Origin: an uncultured Pelagibacteraceae bacterium
GTDB lineage: Bacteria; Pseudomonadota; Alphaproteobacteria; Pelagibacterales; Pelagibacteraceae
Length of the DNA stretch: 64,000 bases
NCBI GenBank assembly: GCA_902522385.1
Contig: CABYVK010000003.1
Coordinates: forward strand, 1 to 64,000
Reading direction: 5' to 3'
This document shows, piece after piece, positions 38,275 to 47,882 of the stretch (position 1 is its first letter; each line of letters opens with the position of its first letter). The position numbers were made by a program, and so were the translations under genes. Below the pieces are notes generated by a model. It did not search any database, was not told the DNA's origin, and saw only the letters and a program-made list of their open reading frames with translations.

Positions 38275-39675
38275 ATGACTGATCAGTTAGGCGCTCTTAC
38301 AACCATATTTACAGAATTTTACTACTGGGTAACAGTAGTGCTGATGTTTTTAATTCACGTCGGTTTCTGTATGTATGAAGTTGGAGCTTCTCGATACAAA
38401 CACCATCAACATACTCTTATGAAAAACACGATGCTGATACCGCTGGTTACAGTAACATGGTTTTTATTTGGTTGGTGGATTTACTGGGCTTTTCCAACAG
38501 GACCTGGATTAGCACCATCAATAATGAATGAAAGCGCTGCACTTGTGACAGATGAATCTGCATTCAGTGCTACGTGGTATACAGCAACAAGTGAATTAAT
38601 GGCTGTCAATTTAGGAGACCATATATCTGGTGTCTTCTGGGCTGCCTTTTTACTTTTCTCTTGGACAGCTGCTTCTATCGTTTCTGGAGCAATCATTGAA
38701 AGAATTACGACTTTTGCATTTGGTATTTTAGCAATTGCAATTGGTTCTGTGTTTTGGACAATTGATGCTGCATGGGGATGGCACTTCGATGGTTGGATGT
38801 TAAAACTTTTAGGGTATCATGATGCATACGCATCAGGGGTAATTCACGCAATTGCTGGCGGATTTGCCTTAGGTGTTCTGATGGTTTTAGGACCACGAAT
38901 TGGTAAGTTCTCATCAAGCGGTGAACCAAGAAACATTGGGCCAAGAAATCCTTGGTTAGTAACAGTAGGATTATTTTTAATTTATACTGGTTTCTGGGGA
39001 TTTTACGCAGCGTGTAACATACCTATTTTCGATCTAGGACCTGAGTATGGTATGGAAGGTATATCTTACTGGACAGCAACTAATATTTACGTAACGCCTA
39101 CTACACTTAGTGGTATTACATTTAACTTCTTGATGTCATTATCAGGAGGGTTATTAGCTGGATACTGGATTGCTAAAGGAGATCCTTTCTGGACTTATTC
39201 AAGTGGTCTAGCAGGTATTATCTGTGCTTCTGCAGGTAACGATTTATATCATCCAATACAAGCAATGATAATTGGTATGATCGGTGTTGTTATTTCGTAC
39301 AAACTACATTATTGGGTTGAGCGTAAGTTCAAAATTGATGATGCAGTAGGTGCCGTAGCTGTGCATGGTTATGCTGGATTTATAGGTCTAGTAATATGTG
39401 GTTTTGTTTTAAATGGTTATCCATCATCTGGTTACAGTGTTGGGGCTATGTGGGACGGAACAACTTATGCAACAATTAATCCATTAGGACAGTTCATCGG
39501 AGCATTAATAATGTTCGTTGTTCTTGGACTAATACCAGGCTACATCATAGCTAAAGTTCTTAACGGCATGGGCAAATTAAGAATCCCTCGTGAAGTTGAG
39601 ATAGCTGGATTAGACTATGAAATGATGGAAACTGCTAAGGAAGATGAAAAAGCAGTTGCATCTGCAACCAGGTAA
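38275..39675 (+). CDS. amt: Ammonium/methylammonium transporter, Amt family (divergent)
   Basis: 466 aa; HDAYASGVIHAIAGGFALG and IDDAVGAVAVHGYAGFIGLV match the Amt Asp/twin-His motifs. Confidence 0.9.
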   Translation: MTDQLGALTTIFTEFYYWVTVVLMFLIHVGFCMYEVGASRYKHHQHTLMKNTMLIPLVTVTWFLFGWWIYWAFPTGPGLAPSIMNESAALVTDESAFSATWYTATSELMAVNLGDHISGVFWAAFLLFSWTAASIVSGAIIERITTFAFGILAIAIGSVFWTIDAAWGWHFDGWMLKLLGYHDAYASGVIHAIAGGFALGVLMVLGPRIGKFSSSGEPRNIGPRNPWLVTVGLFLIYTGFWGFYAACNIPIFDLGPEYGMEGISYWTATNIYVTPTTLSGITFNFLMSLSGGLLAGYWIAKGDPFWTYSSGLAGIICASAGNDLYHPIQAMIIGMIGVVISYKLHYWVERKFKIDDAVGAVAVHGYAGFIGLVICGFVLNGYPSSGYSVGAMWDGTTYATINPLGQFIGALIMFVVLGLIPGYIIAKVLNGMGKLRIPREVEIAGLDYEMMETAKEDEKAVASATR

Positions 39676-39686
39676 AGGAGAAAAAT

Positions 39687-39917
39687 ATGGCTACAGTTAC
39701 AAACTGGATAGATCATCTTAATAAGCCAGCAGAAGAAGTTGTTGGTGCAATTTACCCTGGAGCTGGATCTGTTGAAGGCATACTGGTAATCATTGCATTG
39801 ATCTTATGGGTTGGTTGGCACATTCTAACAGCAAAATCAGAAAGCGATGAACTTTCAAGACTTGCTAGGAAAAAACATAGTGCTAACGATCACAAAAGCA
39901 ATATTACCGATTGGTAA
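39687..39917 (+). CDS. Small single-TM protein downstream of amt
   Basis: 76 aa; one TM (SVEGILVIIALILWVGWHIL); ribosome-binding site AAAGGAG; 11 nt after amt, then a terminator. Confidence 0.7.
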   Translation: MATVTNWIDHLNKPAEEVVGAIYPGAGSVEGILVIIALILWVGWHILTAKSESDELSRLARKKHSANDHKSNITDW

Positions 39918-39933
39918 TTTAAAATAAAAATTT

Positions 39934-39957
39934 GGGCGCTACTTGAATGTGGCGCCC
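39934..39957 (+). terminator. Rho-independent terminator after amt and small TM gene
   Basis: GGGCGCTAC-TTGAAT-GTGGCGCCC followed by TTTTTTTT. Confidence 0.93.
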
Positions 39958-39975
39958 TTTTTTTACACTAATCTT

Positions 39976-40125
39976 ATGGAAGATAATAAAGAAGAATTAA
40001 GACCCTCAAAAATGAGAGGTGTTGCTTTTCCTAAGGCTAAGTATGGCGTAATACTAGCTGTGATTGTAATTATTGTTGTTAATTTAATTTATTATAAAGA
40101 AACAATTTTATCTTTTTTTAAATAA
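39976..40125 (+). CDS. 49-aa single-TM mini-protein
   Basis: ATG at 39976: MEDNKEELRPSKMRGVAFPKAKYGVILAVIVIIVVNLIYYKETILSFFK; start upstream at 39943 would lie in the terminator. Confidence 0.5.
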   Translation: MEDNKEELRPSKMRGVAFPKAKYGVILAVIVIIVVNLIYYKETILSFFK

Positions 40126-40142
40126 TTGTGTTAACTTAGATC

Positions 40143-41468
40143 GTGTCTAAAGATTTATTTAAAATAGCTAAACAAAAAGAAATTAAATATTTTTTAATTA
40201 GTTTCGTAGATTTGTTTGGCGTATTAAGATCAAAACTAGTCCCTGCACATGCTATTAAAGAGATGCAAGTTGCAGGAGCAGGTTTTGCAGGTTTTGCTGC
40301 TTGGTTAGATATGACACCTGCTGACTCTGATATGTTTGGAATTCCTGATCCAGATAGCTTAATCCAGCTTCCTTGGAACAAAGAGGTAGGATGGTTAGCT
40401 TCTGATCTATGGATGAATGGTAAACCAGTAGATGCGTCGCCTAGGGTAATGTTAAAAAATCAAATAAAAAAACTTAAAAAACAAAATTTAACAATGAAAT
40501 CAGGTGTTGAGTGTGAATATTTTTTGATTTCACCTGATGGCGGCTCAATTGCAGATCCAAGAGATACACAATCCAAGCCTTGTTATGATCAATCAGCATT
40601 AATGAGAAGGTATGATCTAATTAAGGAAATTTGTGACTGTATGATTGAAATGGGATGGGGCCCATATCAAAATGATCATGAAGATGCTAATGGACAATTT
40701 GAAATGAATTGGGATTATTCAGATTGCTTAAAAACAGCAGATAGACATACTTTTTTTAAATTTATGGTAAAAACAATTGCTGAAAAGCACGGATTGAGAG
40801 CAACATTTATGCCTAAACCATTCGAAAATCTGACAGGTAACGGTTGTCATGCCCATGTATCTGTTTGGCAAGGTAGTAAAAATAAATTCTTAGACAATAA
40901 AGATAAACTAGGTTTAAGTAAAATGGCGTATAATTTTTTAGGTGGAGTAATTAAAAATGCTTCATCTTTATCTGCATTTTTTAACCCAACAATAAATAGC
41001 TATCGGAGAATTAACGCACCACCAACTAAGTCTGGAGCATCGTGGTCACCAAGTAGTATATCCTACACGGGTAATAATAGAACACATATGATTAGAATAC
41101 CTGATCCAGGAAGGTTTGAATTAAGATTGATGGATGGTTCTGCTAATCCTTACTTGTTACAAGCAAGCGTTTTAGCAGCAGGTCTATATGGTTTAAAAAA
41201 TAAAGTTAATCCAGGTGAACCTTTGGATTGTAATATGTATGAAGACCATGCAAAGTATCCTGACTTACCAAAACTGCCTGATAAACTTACACATTCTTTG
41301 AATTTATTACAAAATAATAAAGAAATGAATGAAGCTTTTGGAAAAGAAACAATCAATAGTTATATAAAACTCAGAAAATCTGAAATTGAGGAATTTGATA
41401 ATAAAGAAAACTTCGATAAGTCCAAACCTGTAACTCAATGGGAAAGACAAAATACTTTAGACTGTTAA
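40143..41468 (+). CDS. Glutamine synthetase family protein (type III / GlnT-like)
   Basis: 441 aa; SGVECEYFLISPDGG, NDHEDANGQFEMNWDYSD, GNGCHAHVSVW; GTG start. Confidence 0.88.
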   Translation: MSKDLFKIAKQKEIKYFLISFVDLFGVLRSKLVPAHAIKEMQVAGAGFAGFAAWLDMTPADSDMFGIPDPDSLIQLPWNKEVGWLASDLWMNGKPVDASPRVMLKNQIKKLKKQNLTMKSGVECEYFLISPDGGSIADPRDTQSKPCYDQSALMRRYDLIKEICDCMIEMGWGPYQNDHEDANGQFEMNWDYSDCLKTADRHTFFKFMVKTIAEKHGLRATFMPKPFENLTGNGCHAHVSVWQGSKNKFLDNKDKLGLSKMAYNFLGGVIKNASSLSAFFNPTINSYRRINAPPTKSGASWSPSSISYTGNNRTHMIRIPDPGRFELRLMDGSANPYLLQASVLAAGLYGLKNKVNPGEPLDCNMYEDHAKYPDLPKLPDKLTHSLNLLQNNKEMNEAFGKETINSYIKLRKSEIEEFDNKENFDKSKPVTQWERQNTLDC

Positions 41469-41469
41469 A

Positions 41470-42603
41470 GTGAAGAGTTTAAAAAGTATTAAGAACTGGA
41501 CACTTACAAAATCTTTAAAAAATAATAATTTTGGTTTTAAAAGAAATTATGTTTTAAGATTTGTCCCTTCATTACTATTAACAAACGCTTTTAAATCAAT
41601 TTCCAGTTGGAAAAATTATAAAGCAACCCCACTATTAAAGCTTGAGAAATTACAAAAAAATTTAAAACTTAATAGTGTTTTTTATAAAGATGAATCTAAA
41701 AGATTTCATTTAAAATCATTTAAAGCTTTAGGTGGAGCTTATGCTGTTGAAAAAATATCTAAAGGAAAAAAAAATATAATCATTTCCTCAGCAACCGCTG
41801 GGAACCATGGAAGATCTGTAGCATGGGGTGCTAAAAGGTTGGGTTTAAAATGTAAAATATTTGTTAGTCAATACGTTAGTGACACAAGAGTTAAAGAAAT
41901 TAAAAAATTCGGTGCCGAAGTAATAAGAGTTAAGGGTGATTATGAAAATTCACTTAACGAATGTAAAAAGTTATCAAAAAAAAATAATTGGAAAATTGTT
42001 CAAGATGTTTCAACAAAAGAATATAAATTAGTTCCTCAACTTACCATGGCAGGATATTCCATAATGATTAAAGAAATTTCTAAACAAACAAATCAATATA
42101 TAACCCATATTTTCTTACAAGCTGGTGTTGGTGGTATGGCTGCTGGTGTAGTTGCTGGTGTTGCAAAATATTTTAAAAGAATTCCAAAGATCATAATTGT
42201 TGAGCCTGATAGAGCTGATTGTGTTCTTCAAAGCATAAAACACAATAAATTAAAAAAAATTAAAATTAAAAAGGAGAGCATCATGGGTGGTATGTCATGT
42301 AATGAAATGTCATATATTCCTTGGCAAATATTGAAAAAAACGAGCAATTGTTGTGTGTCTGTAAGTGATCGAAATATTGCTAAAACTGTAGCGATGTTGA
42401 AAGACAAAAAGCTTAGTAAAAATTCAATAATTGGTGGAGAGTGCTCTGCACCTGGTATTATAAGCCTGGTAGGCGTTTGTAATAATACTAAAACTAAAAA
42501 ACTTTTAGAGCTTAACGAAAATTCTAATGTTTTGGTAATAGGATGCGAAGGTAATGCAGATGTAAAACTTTACAAACAACTGTTATCTAAAGGCAGAAAA
42601 TAA
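41470..42603 (+). CDS. PLP-dependent diaminopropionate ammonia-lyase-like enzyme
   Basis: YKDESKRFHLKSFKALGGAYAV, SSATAGNHGRSVAWGAKRLG, LQAGVGGMAAGVVAG. Confidence 0.82.
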   Translation: MKSLKSIKNWTLTKSLKNNNFGFKRNYVLRFVPSLLLTNAFKSISSWKNYKATPLLKLEKLQKNLKLNSVFYKDESKRFHLKSFKALGGAYAVEKISKGKKNIIISSATAGNHGRSVAWGAKRLGLKCKIFVSQYVSDTRVKEIKKFGAEVIRVKGDYENSLNECKKLSKKNNWKIVQDVSTKEYKLVPQLTMAGYSIMIKEISKQTNQYITHIFLQAGVGGMAAGVVAGVAKYFKRIPKIIIVEPDRADCVLQSIKHNKLKKIKIKKESIMGGMSCNEMSYIPWQILKKTSNCCVSVSDRNIAKTVAMLKDKKLSKNSIIGGECSAPGIISLVGVCNNTKTKKLLELNENSNVLVIGCEGNADVKLYKQLLSKGRK

Positions 42604-42609
42604 ATTCAC

Positions 42610-44031
42610 ATGAAAAAAAATGCAATATTTTGGATTAGAGAAGATTTTAGAATTGAACATAATCCTGCATTATCTTTTGCGAGTCAAAATCACGATAACG
42701 TTGTAGCACTGTTTATTTATAATAAAACTGATTTTGATAAAAAAAGGGAAGCACAAAAATGGTGGCTATATAAGTCTCTAGAGGAATTTAAATCAGAATT
42801 ATTTAAATATAAAATCAATCTTCAAATATTAGAGGGGGACGAGCTAGATGTATTATCAAAAATTAAAAAAAAAGATAATATTTCTGTATATTGGAATAAA
42901 ATATATGAACCAGATGTAATTGCTAAAGGAAAAAAAATAAGAGATGCTTTTCTAAAAAACGAAGTTGAGTTCAAATATTTTAAAGGAAATATTCTTAATG
43001 AGTTTCAAGAAGTAACTAAAAATGACGGTACACCTTTTAAAGTATTTAGTCCATTCTGGAGAAATGCTGAAGAGAAATATCTTAGTTTGCCCCCAAGCAA
43101 AAATTATGTTGTAAAAAAAAAAGTTAAATTAATTTCTTTTTTTAAAAACAGTATTGAACCTAAAAAAATTTTACCAAAAAAAAATTGGTATAAAAAATTT
43201 GAGAAATACTGGAAAGTTTCTGAAAATGATTCGAAAAAAGTTCTTAATAATTTAATTGAAAAAAAAATTAAAGATTATGGAACAGCTAGAGATTATCCAT
43301 CAATCGAAGGTACATCAAAATTGTCTCCATACATTAAACATGGTCAAATTCACGTAAGTACTATTTGGCAAAAATGTAATGAAATAAAATCTAAAGGAAT
43401 TGGCTATAGGAAATATATCAATGAATTAGGGTGGCGTGAATTTTCACATAGTTTAATTAATTATTTTCCCGAATTTTTAAAAGGTAATTATAGAAAAGAA
43501 TTTGATAAATTTCCTTGGGTAAAAAATGATAAATTTTTGAAGGCATGGAAATCAGGAATGACAGGCTATCCTATTGTGGATGCTGGAATGAGAGAATTAT
43601 ATGAAACTGGATGGATGCATAACAGAATTCGAATGGTTGTTGGTTCCTTTCTTGTAAAACATTTAAGAATTAATTGGACTGAAGGTGAGAAACATTTCAG
43701 AAATTGTTTATTAGATTTCAATAAAGCAAATAATGTAGCTCAATGGCAATGGGTTGCTGGTTGTGGCGCTGATGCTGCACCTTACTTTAGAATATTTAAT
43801 CCGATTTTGCAGGGAGAAAAATTTGATAAGGAAGGTTTGTATGTAAAAAAATGGGTTCCTGAATTAAGCAAAGTGCCAAAAAAATACATTCATAAACCAT
43901 GGGAAATGGAATTAAAGTATCAAGAAGCTATAAAAACAATTATTGGCAAAGATTACCCAGGCCCTATTGTTGTTCATGAAAAAGCTAGAGCTGCAGCTCT
44001 TGAAGCGTTTCAATCTTTGAAGAAAAAATAA
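42610..44031 (+). CDS. phrB: Deoxyribodipyrimidine photolyase / cryptochrome
   Basis: IFWIREDFRIEHNPAL, WREFSHSLINYFPEF, TGYPIVDAGMRELYETGWMHNRIRMVVGSFLVKHL, QWQWVAGCGADAAPYFRIFNP. Confidence 0.95.
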   Translation: MKKNAIFWIREDFRIEHNPALSFASQNHDNVVALFIYNKTDFDKKREAQKWWLYKSLEEFKSELFKYKINLQILEGDELDVLSKIKKKDNISVYWNKIYEPDVIAKGKKIRDAFLKNEVEFKYFKGNILNEFQEVTKNDGTPFKVFSPFWRNAEEKYLSLPPSKNYVVKKKVKLISFFKNSIEPKKILPKKNWYKKFEKYWKVSENDSKKVLNNLIEKKIKDYGTARDYPSIEGTSKLSPYIKHGQIHVSTIWQKCNEIKSKGIGYRKYINELGWREFSHSLINYFPEFLKGNYRKEFDKFPWVKNDKFLKAWKSGMTGYPIVDAGMRELYETGWMHNRIRMVVGSFLVKHLRINWTEGEKHFRNCLLDFNKANNVAQWQWVAGCGADAAPYFRIFNPILQGEKFDKEGLYVKKWVPELSKVPKKYIHKPWEMELKYQEAIKTIIGKDYPGPIVVHEKARAAALEAFQSLKKK

Positions 44032-44039
44032 ATTTAATT

Positions 44040-44462
44040 TTATTCTCCAATAAAATGATGAATAATAGTTCTTTTTTGAGCCTCTAATCTGTGTTCAAAT
44101 AAATATATGCCCTGCCAAGTTCCGAGCAACAATTCACTATCTTTCACACTTAGAGAAATTTGATTATTTGTTAATGTCGATTTAATATGTGCAGGCATAT
44201 CATCTTTTCCCTCCGTAGTATGAACATATAGTTTTTTGTCCATAGGAGCTAATTTATCAAAATAATTTATCAAATCTGTTTGTACATCTGGATCTGCATT
44301 TTCTTGAACAATTAATGAGGCGCTTGTGTGTTGAACACTTAAATTAAGAATACCATTTTTAAAGTTATTTTGACCAATCCAATGAATTGTATCATTAGTA
44401 AACTCATATAACTTTTGACCATTAGTCTTAATTTGAAGATTATAAAATTCTTGTTTAATCAA
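44040..44462 (-). CDS. UPF0047 / YjbQ family protein
   Basis: LNLSVQHTSASLIVQENADPDVQTDLINYFDKLAP, GTWQGIYLFEHR. Confidence 0.92.
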   Translation of the reverse strand: MIKQEFYNLQIKTNGQKLYEFTNDTIHWIGQNNFKNGILNLSVQHTSASLIVQENADPDVQTDLINYFDKLAPMDKKLYVHTTEGKDDMPAHIKSTLTNNQISLSVKDSELLLGTWQGIYLFEHRLEAQKRTIIHHFIGE

Positions 44463-45517
44463 TTATACTCCTTCGATGTAAGCTCATACAAACGACTAAT
44501 GGTTCGTTTAAATGGTTTTTCTAACAATCTTGAAGAGGTAAATTGATCTAAATTTAGATCAGCTGTAACTGCTAATGAAATATTTTTATCATAAATTACA
44601 TCTAACAAAGTGATAAAACGTTGCTGTTGATTTGAATTCACATCATTAAATTGAGGTATTTGGTCTATTACCATAAATTTACAGTTTTTAATTATTTCCA
44701 AATAATCTTCCGCTCCTAAATTTTGATCGCAAAGTTGATTAAAGTCACATCTAACAATTCCCTCATAAAAGTTTTCTATTTTAAATTCTCTTCCCTTTAC
44801 ATTAATTTTTATTGAAGATTGTTTTTTATCCTTTGTTATAGTTCTAAAAAATTTATTAATCTTAAAATTGGTTTCTTGATTAAGTGGAAAAAAATATCTT
44901 TGTTTTTGATTATCATTAGATTTTCTATAATCATCCTCAATTTTTAATTCATACTGGATGGATTGATCTTCCATTATTTTTATAAAAGGTATAAATTGTT
45001 CACGTTGAAGACCTTCTTTATAAAGTTCTGAAATTTTAGTATTTGAAGTAATAATTATTTTAATATCTTCTTTAAATATTTGTTCAAATAGTTTTCCTAA
45101 AATCATTGCATCAACAATGTTTGTTACTTGGAACTCATCGAAATAAACTAATGAAGCTTTTGATTTTAAATTTTTGACAAATTGATTGATTACATTTTCT
45201 TCATTTTTTTCTTTTTGCTCATGGACAAAATCATGAAAACCTAACATAAATTCATTAAAATGCTTTTTTAATTTTTTTTCTTCAAGATGATCATAAAAAA
45301 AGTTTAAAATCATTGTTTTACCAACCCCTACACCACCATATAAATAAAATCCTCTTTTAGATATTTGTTTAGAAAACAATTTAGAAAAGAATAATTTGTT
45401 ATTAGTATTATAGTAATCTTCTAATTTTTTAATTACAGCAATTTGATTAGGATTTGCCTCTAGATCTTGATTTTCACAATAAGATATGAATTCTTTTTCA
45501 AGATTTTTTGGCATCAA
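44459..45517 (-). CDS. zapE: AFG1/ZapE-like ATPase
   Basis: GFYLYGGVGVGKTMILNFFYDHL, LVYFDEFQVTNIVDAMILGKLFEQIF. Confidence 0.93.
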   Translation of the reverse strand: MMPKNLEKEFISYCENQDLEANPNQIAVIKKLEDYYNTNNKLFFSKLFSKQISKRGFYLYGGVGVGKTMILNFFYDHLEEKKLKKHFNEFMLGFHDFVHEQKEKNEENVINQFVKNLKSKASLVYFDEFQVTNIVDAMILGKLFEQIFKEDIKIIITSNTKISELYKEGLQREQFIPFIKIMEDQSIQYELKIEDDYRKSNDNQKQRYFFPLNQETNFKINKFFRTITKDKKQSSIKINVKGREFKIENFYEGIVRCDFNQLCDQNLGAEDYLEIIKNCKFMVIDQIPQFNDVNSNQQQRFITLLDVIYDKNISLAVTADLNLDQFTSSRLLEKPFKRTISRLYELTSKEYN

Positions 45518-45945
45518 TTTTTTTTAGTTTTAAAATCAATACCATACTCTGACCTTGGCCCTTTCCTAAGCCCAAATGGACCTGATATAAACAATGTTAA
45601 TGGTTTAGTTCCTGGTTCCAAATCTACTCTATGTAAATTATTCGCTGATCTGAAACCAATATAACCTGGTGGTCGCCAAAACTTACCTTTACTTATTGTT
45701 TCCCAATAACCCCCTCTTAAAATTATGGTCATATATGGAAATGTATGATTATGAACTCCCTCTCCATGATCATCTGCCAACATCTCATGAATTAATATAT
45801 TAAATGGAAACCATCTGGGTCTATTTCTTAATAAAACATAGTATCTGTTCATCCATGGTTTTGCCTCATGGAATTTTGGGTGTGAAGGACCTCTATCTAG
45901 TACAACTTTTTTTCTTCCGATCTTTTCTAAAAATTTTAAGATCAT
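45514..45945 (-). CDS. Cupin-fold protein
   Basis: ADDHGEGVHNHTFPYMTIILRGGYWE pattern. Confidence 0.7.
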   Translation of the reverse strand: MILKFLEKIGRKKVVLDRGPSHPKFHEAKPWMNRYYVLLRNRPRWFPFNILIHEMLADDHGEGVHNHTFPYMTIILRGGYWETISKGKFWRPPGYIGFRSANNLHRVDLEPGTKPLTLFISGPFGLRKGPRSEYGIDFKTKKN

Positions 45946-45947
45946 AA

Positions 45948-47243
45948 TTAATTATACTTATCAATTTTTCCATTTGTAATTAAATATAAATTATTTTTAA
46001 AAATTAAAGGTTTGGATACAAGGTTTCCAGAGACTTTTTCTACTTTTATAATGTCTCCCAGACTTAAATCAACAATGATAATCTTTCCATCTGAATTTGT
46101 TAAATATAAGTTTTTATTTCCTATCGAAAAACCAATTGGTTTTATTTTTGATCTTTTCTTTTTTTCATATTGGTTATATAAATCAGTTATCCTAATTATA
46201 TTTCCATTATTTTTTTCAATTACAAATAAAAAACCCTCTTTTGAAATTGTAAAAATTAAATTTTTAATAATTATTGGTAAAATATTAGAATTAATTTTAT
46301 TTATCCAGTTTATTGCTCCTGAATTTACATCAATTGAATAAAATTCATTTTTATTATTTGAAAAATAGATTGATTTTCCATCGGAAACTAATTCTGATGT
46401 TTGGAAATTATATGCCTCATAAATTATATTACTACTCTGTGTAGGTAACTGCCAAAGAAGCATGCCTGTTTCTATATTAACTGCAGTTATTTCACCTACA
46501 GAGTTATTAAATATAACTTTATCATCAACCAAAACCAAAGAAGTTTTGGTATTTGATAAAGTAAATGATCCTTCAGTTTTGACATTCCAGCATTGTGATC
46601 CATCGTTGATATAATAGCATCTTAAAGTGTTTTTATAATCAACAACAAAAAATCTGTTATTATATTTTTTAATTTCGGAATTAAATGGATATGAATTATT
46701 TTTTGACCAATTTAAATTTCCTGTATTAACATTAATTGAATAAAACTTTGAGATTGTGTCTGCAACTATTAGATTTTGATTATCTTTAATAAAATAAATT
46801 TTAGGGAATAATTTCTTTTCAGCTTTTGAATAAAAATTACTTTTCCATAAAACTTTATTATTTTCATCATATCTGATTATAGATCCTTTGTTTTCAAAAA
46901 AAATAATTCCATCATTCAAGAAGATTGGATTGTAATTTAAGTGATCAATATTCTTTAATTTTTTGAATTTAATTGTTTCAATTTTTTTAAAATCTCCATT
47001 ATAGCCTTGTGCTCCATAATTGTTTTTATCATCTTTGATTTTATTGTTAATTTTAATATTATCTAATACTATTCTGAGCTCACTATTGAATTCTTTTATT
47101 ATTTTTTTATCATCTTTAAAAACTTTTTTTAGATTTTCTTGCTTCTTCTTTTCTATCTGATCCTTAGTCCATATTTTAGAATTCTCGTTTAGTGAACAAT
47201 TAGTTAAAAAAGTTAAAATTAATAAAAATATTAATCTATTCAC
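45948..47243 (-). CDS. PQQ-like beta-propeller lipoprotein (BamB-like)
   Basis: Lipobox LTNC; repeats INVNTGNLNWSK, VNIETGMLLWQLPTQ, IDVNSGAINWINK. Confidence 0.75.
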   Translation of the reverse strand: MNRLIFLLILTFLTNCSLNENSKIWTKDQIEKKKQENLKKVFKDDKKIIKEFNSELRIVLDNIKINNKIKDDKNNYGAQGYNGDFKKIETIKFKKLKNIDHLNYNPIFLNDGIIFFENKGSIIRYDENNKVLWKSNFYSKAEKKLFPKIYFIKDNQNLIVADTISKFYSINVNTGNLNWSKNNSYPFNSEIKKYNNRFFVVDYKNTLRCYYINDGSQCWNVKTEGSFTLSNTKTSLVLVDDKVIFNNSVGEITAVNIETGMLLWQLPTQSSNIIYEAYNFQTSELVSDGKSIYFSNNKNEFYSIDVNSGAINWINKINSNILPIIIKNLIFTISKEGFLFVIEKNNGNIIRITDLYNQYEKKKRSKIKPIGFSIGNKNLYLTNSDGKIIIVDLSLGDIIKVEKVSGNLVSKPLIFKNNLYLITNGKIDKYN

Positions 47244-47880
47244 TCAAATCTCTACTTAATATTTTTTCAGCTTGAATTCTCAGTTCAGGATTTGAATTTT
47301 CTAAACCAATTATTTGATTATAAAACTCTTTAGCTTTTTGCTTTTGGTTATTAGAATAAAAATATTCTGCCATTAAATATAATGCATGAGATTTCCAAAC
47401 ACTTTTAGAATTAATCAATGGATTTAATATATTTAAAAGATCACTTTCTTGAGCATTATCTGCATTGTATAGTGCCTTCTTGTATATAATTAAGTTGTTA
47501 ATCTCACTGTCTAATGAAGTATCCTTTATCAATATATCAAACAACGAATTAATTTTAGACTGATCGCTTACAAGATTATTATCAATTATAAAATACAGTG
47601 ATAGAGGTGAATAAGTTGGATCTTTCTTGTTAATAATTTCAATCAGGCTGCTAGCTGTTTTTTCTTTTGTTTTTTCTGAATAATCAATGATTATTGAATT
47701 ATAACTATCTGAGATATCTTTTTTTTTATTTATTAAATATTTATCGTAACTAAAAACACCAACTATAATAACTATTAGAATTATTATACCCAAAATTATT
47801 TTATTTTTATTATTTACAAAAAAATTTTTAATTTTTTCATTTCTAGTATTGGTATTTATAATTGATAAATCTTCATCCAT
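47236..47880 (-). CDS. TPR-like single-TM protein (YfgM/ancillary translocon-like)
   Basis: Cytoplasmic N-terminus, one TM, helical repeats; next to the BamB-like gene as in other proteobacteria. Confidence 0.6.
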   Translation of the reverse strand: MDEDLSIINTNTRNEKIKNFFVNNKNKIILGIIILIVIIVGVFSYDKYLINKKKDISDSYNSIIIDYSEKTKEKTASSLIEIINKKDPTYSPLSLYFIIDNNLVSDQSKINSLFDILIKDTSLDSEINNLIIYKKALYNADNAQESDLLNILNPLINSKSVWKSHALYLMAEYFYSNNQKQKAKEFYNQIIGLENSNPELRIQAEKILSRDLSE

Positions 47881-47882
47881 AA

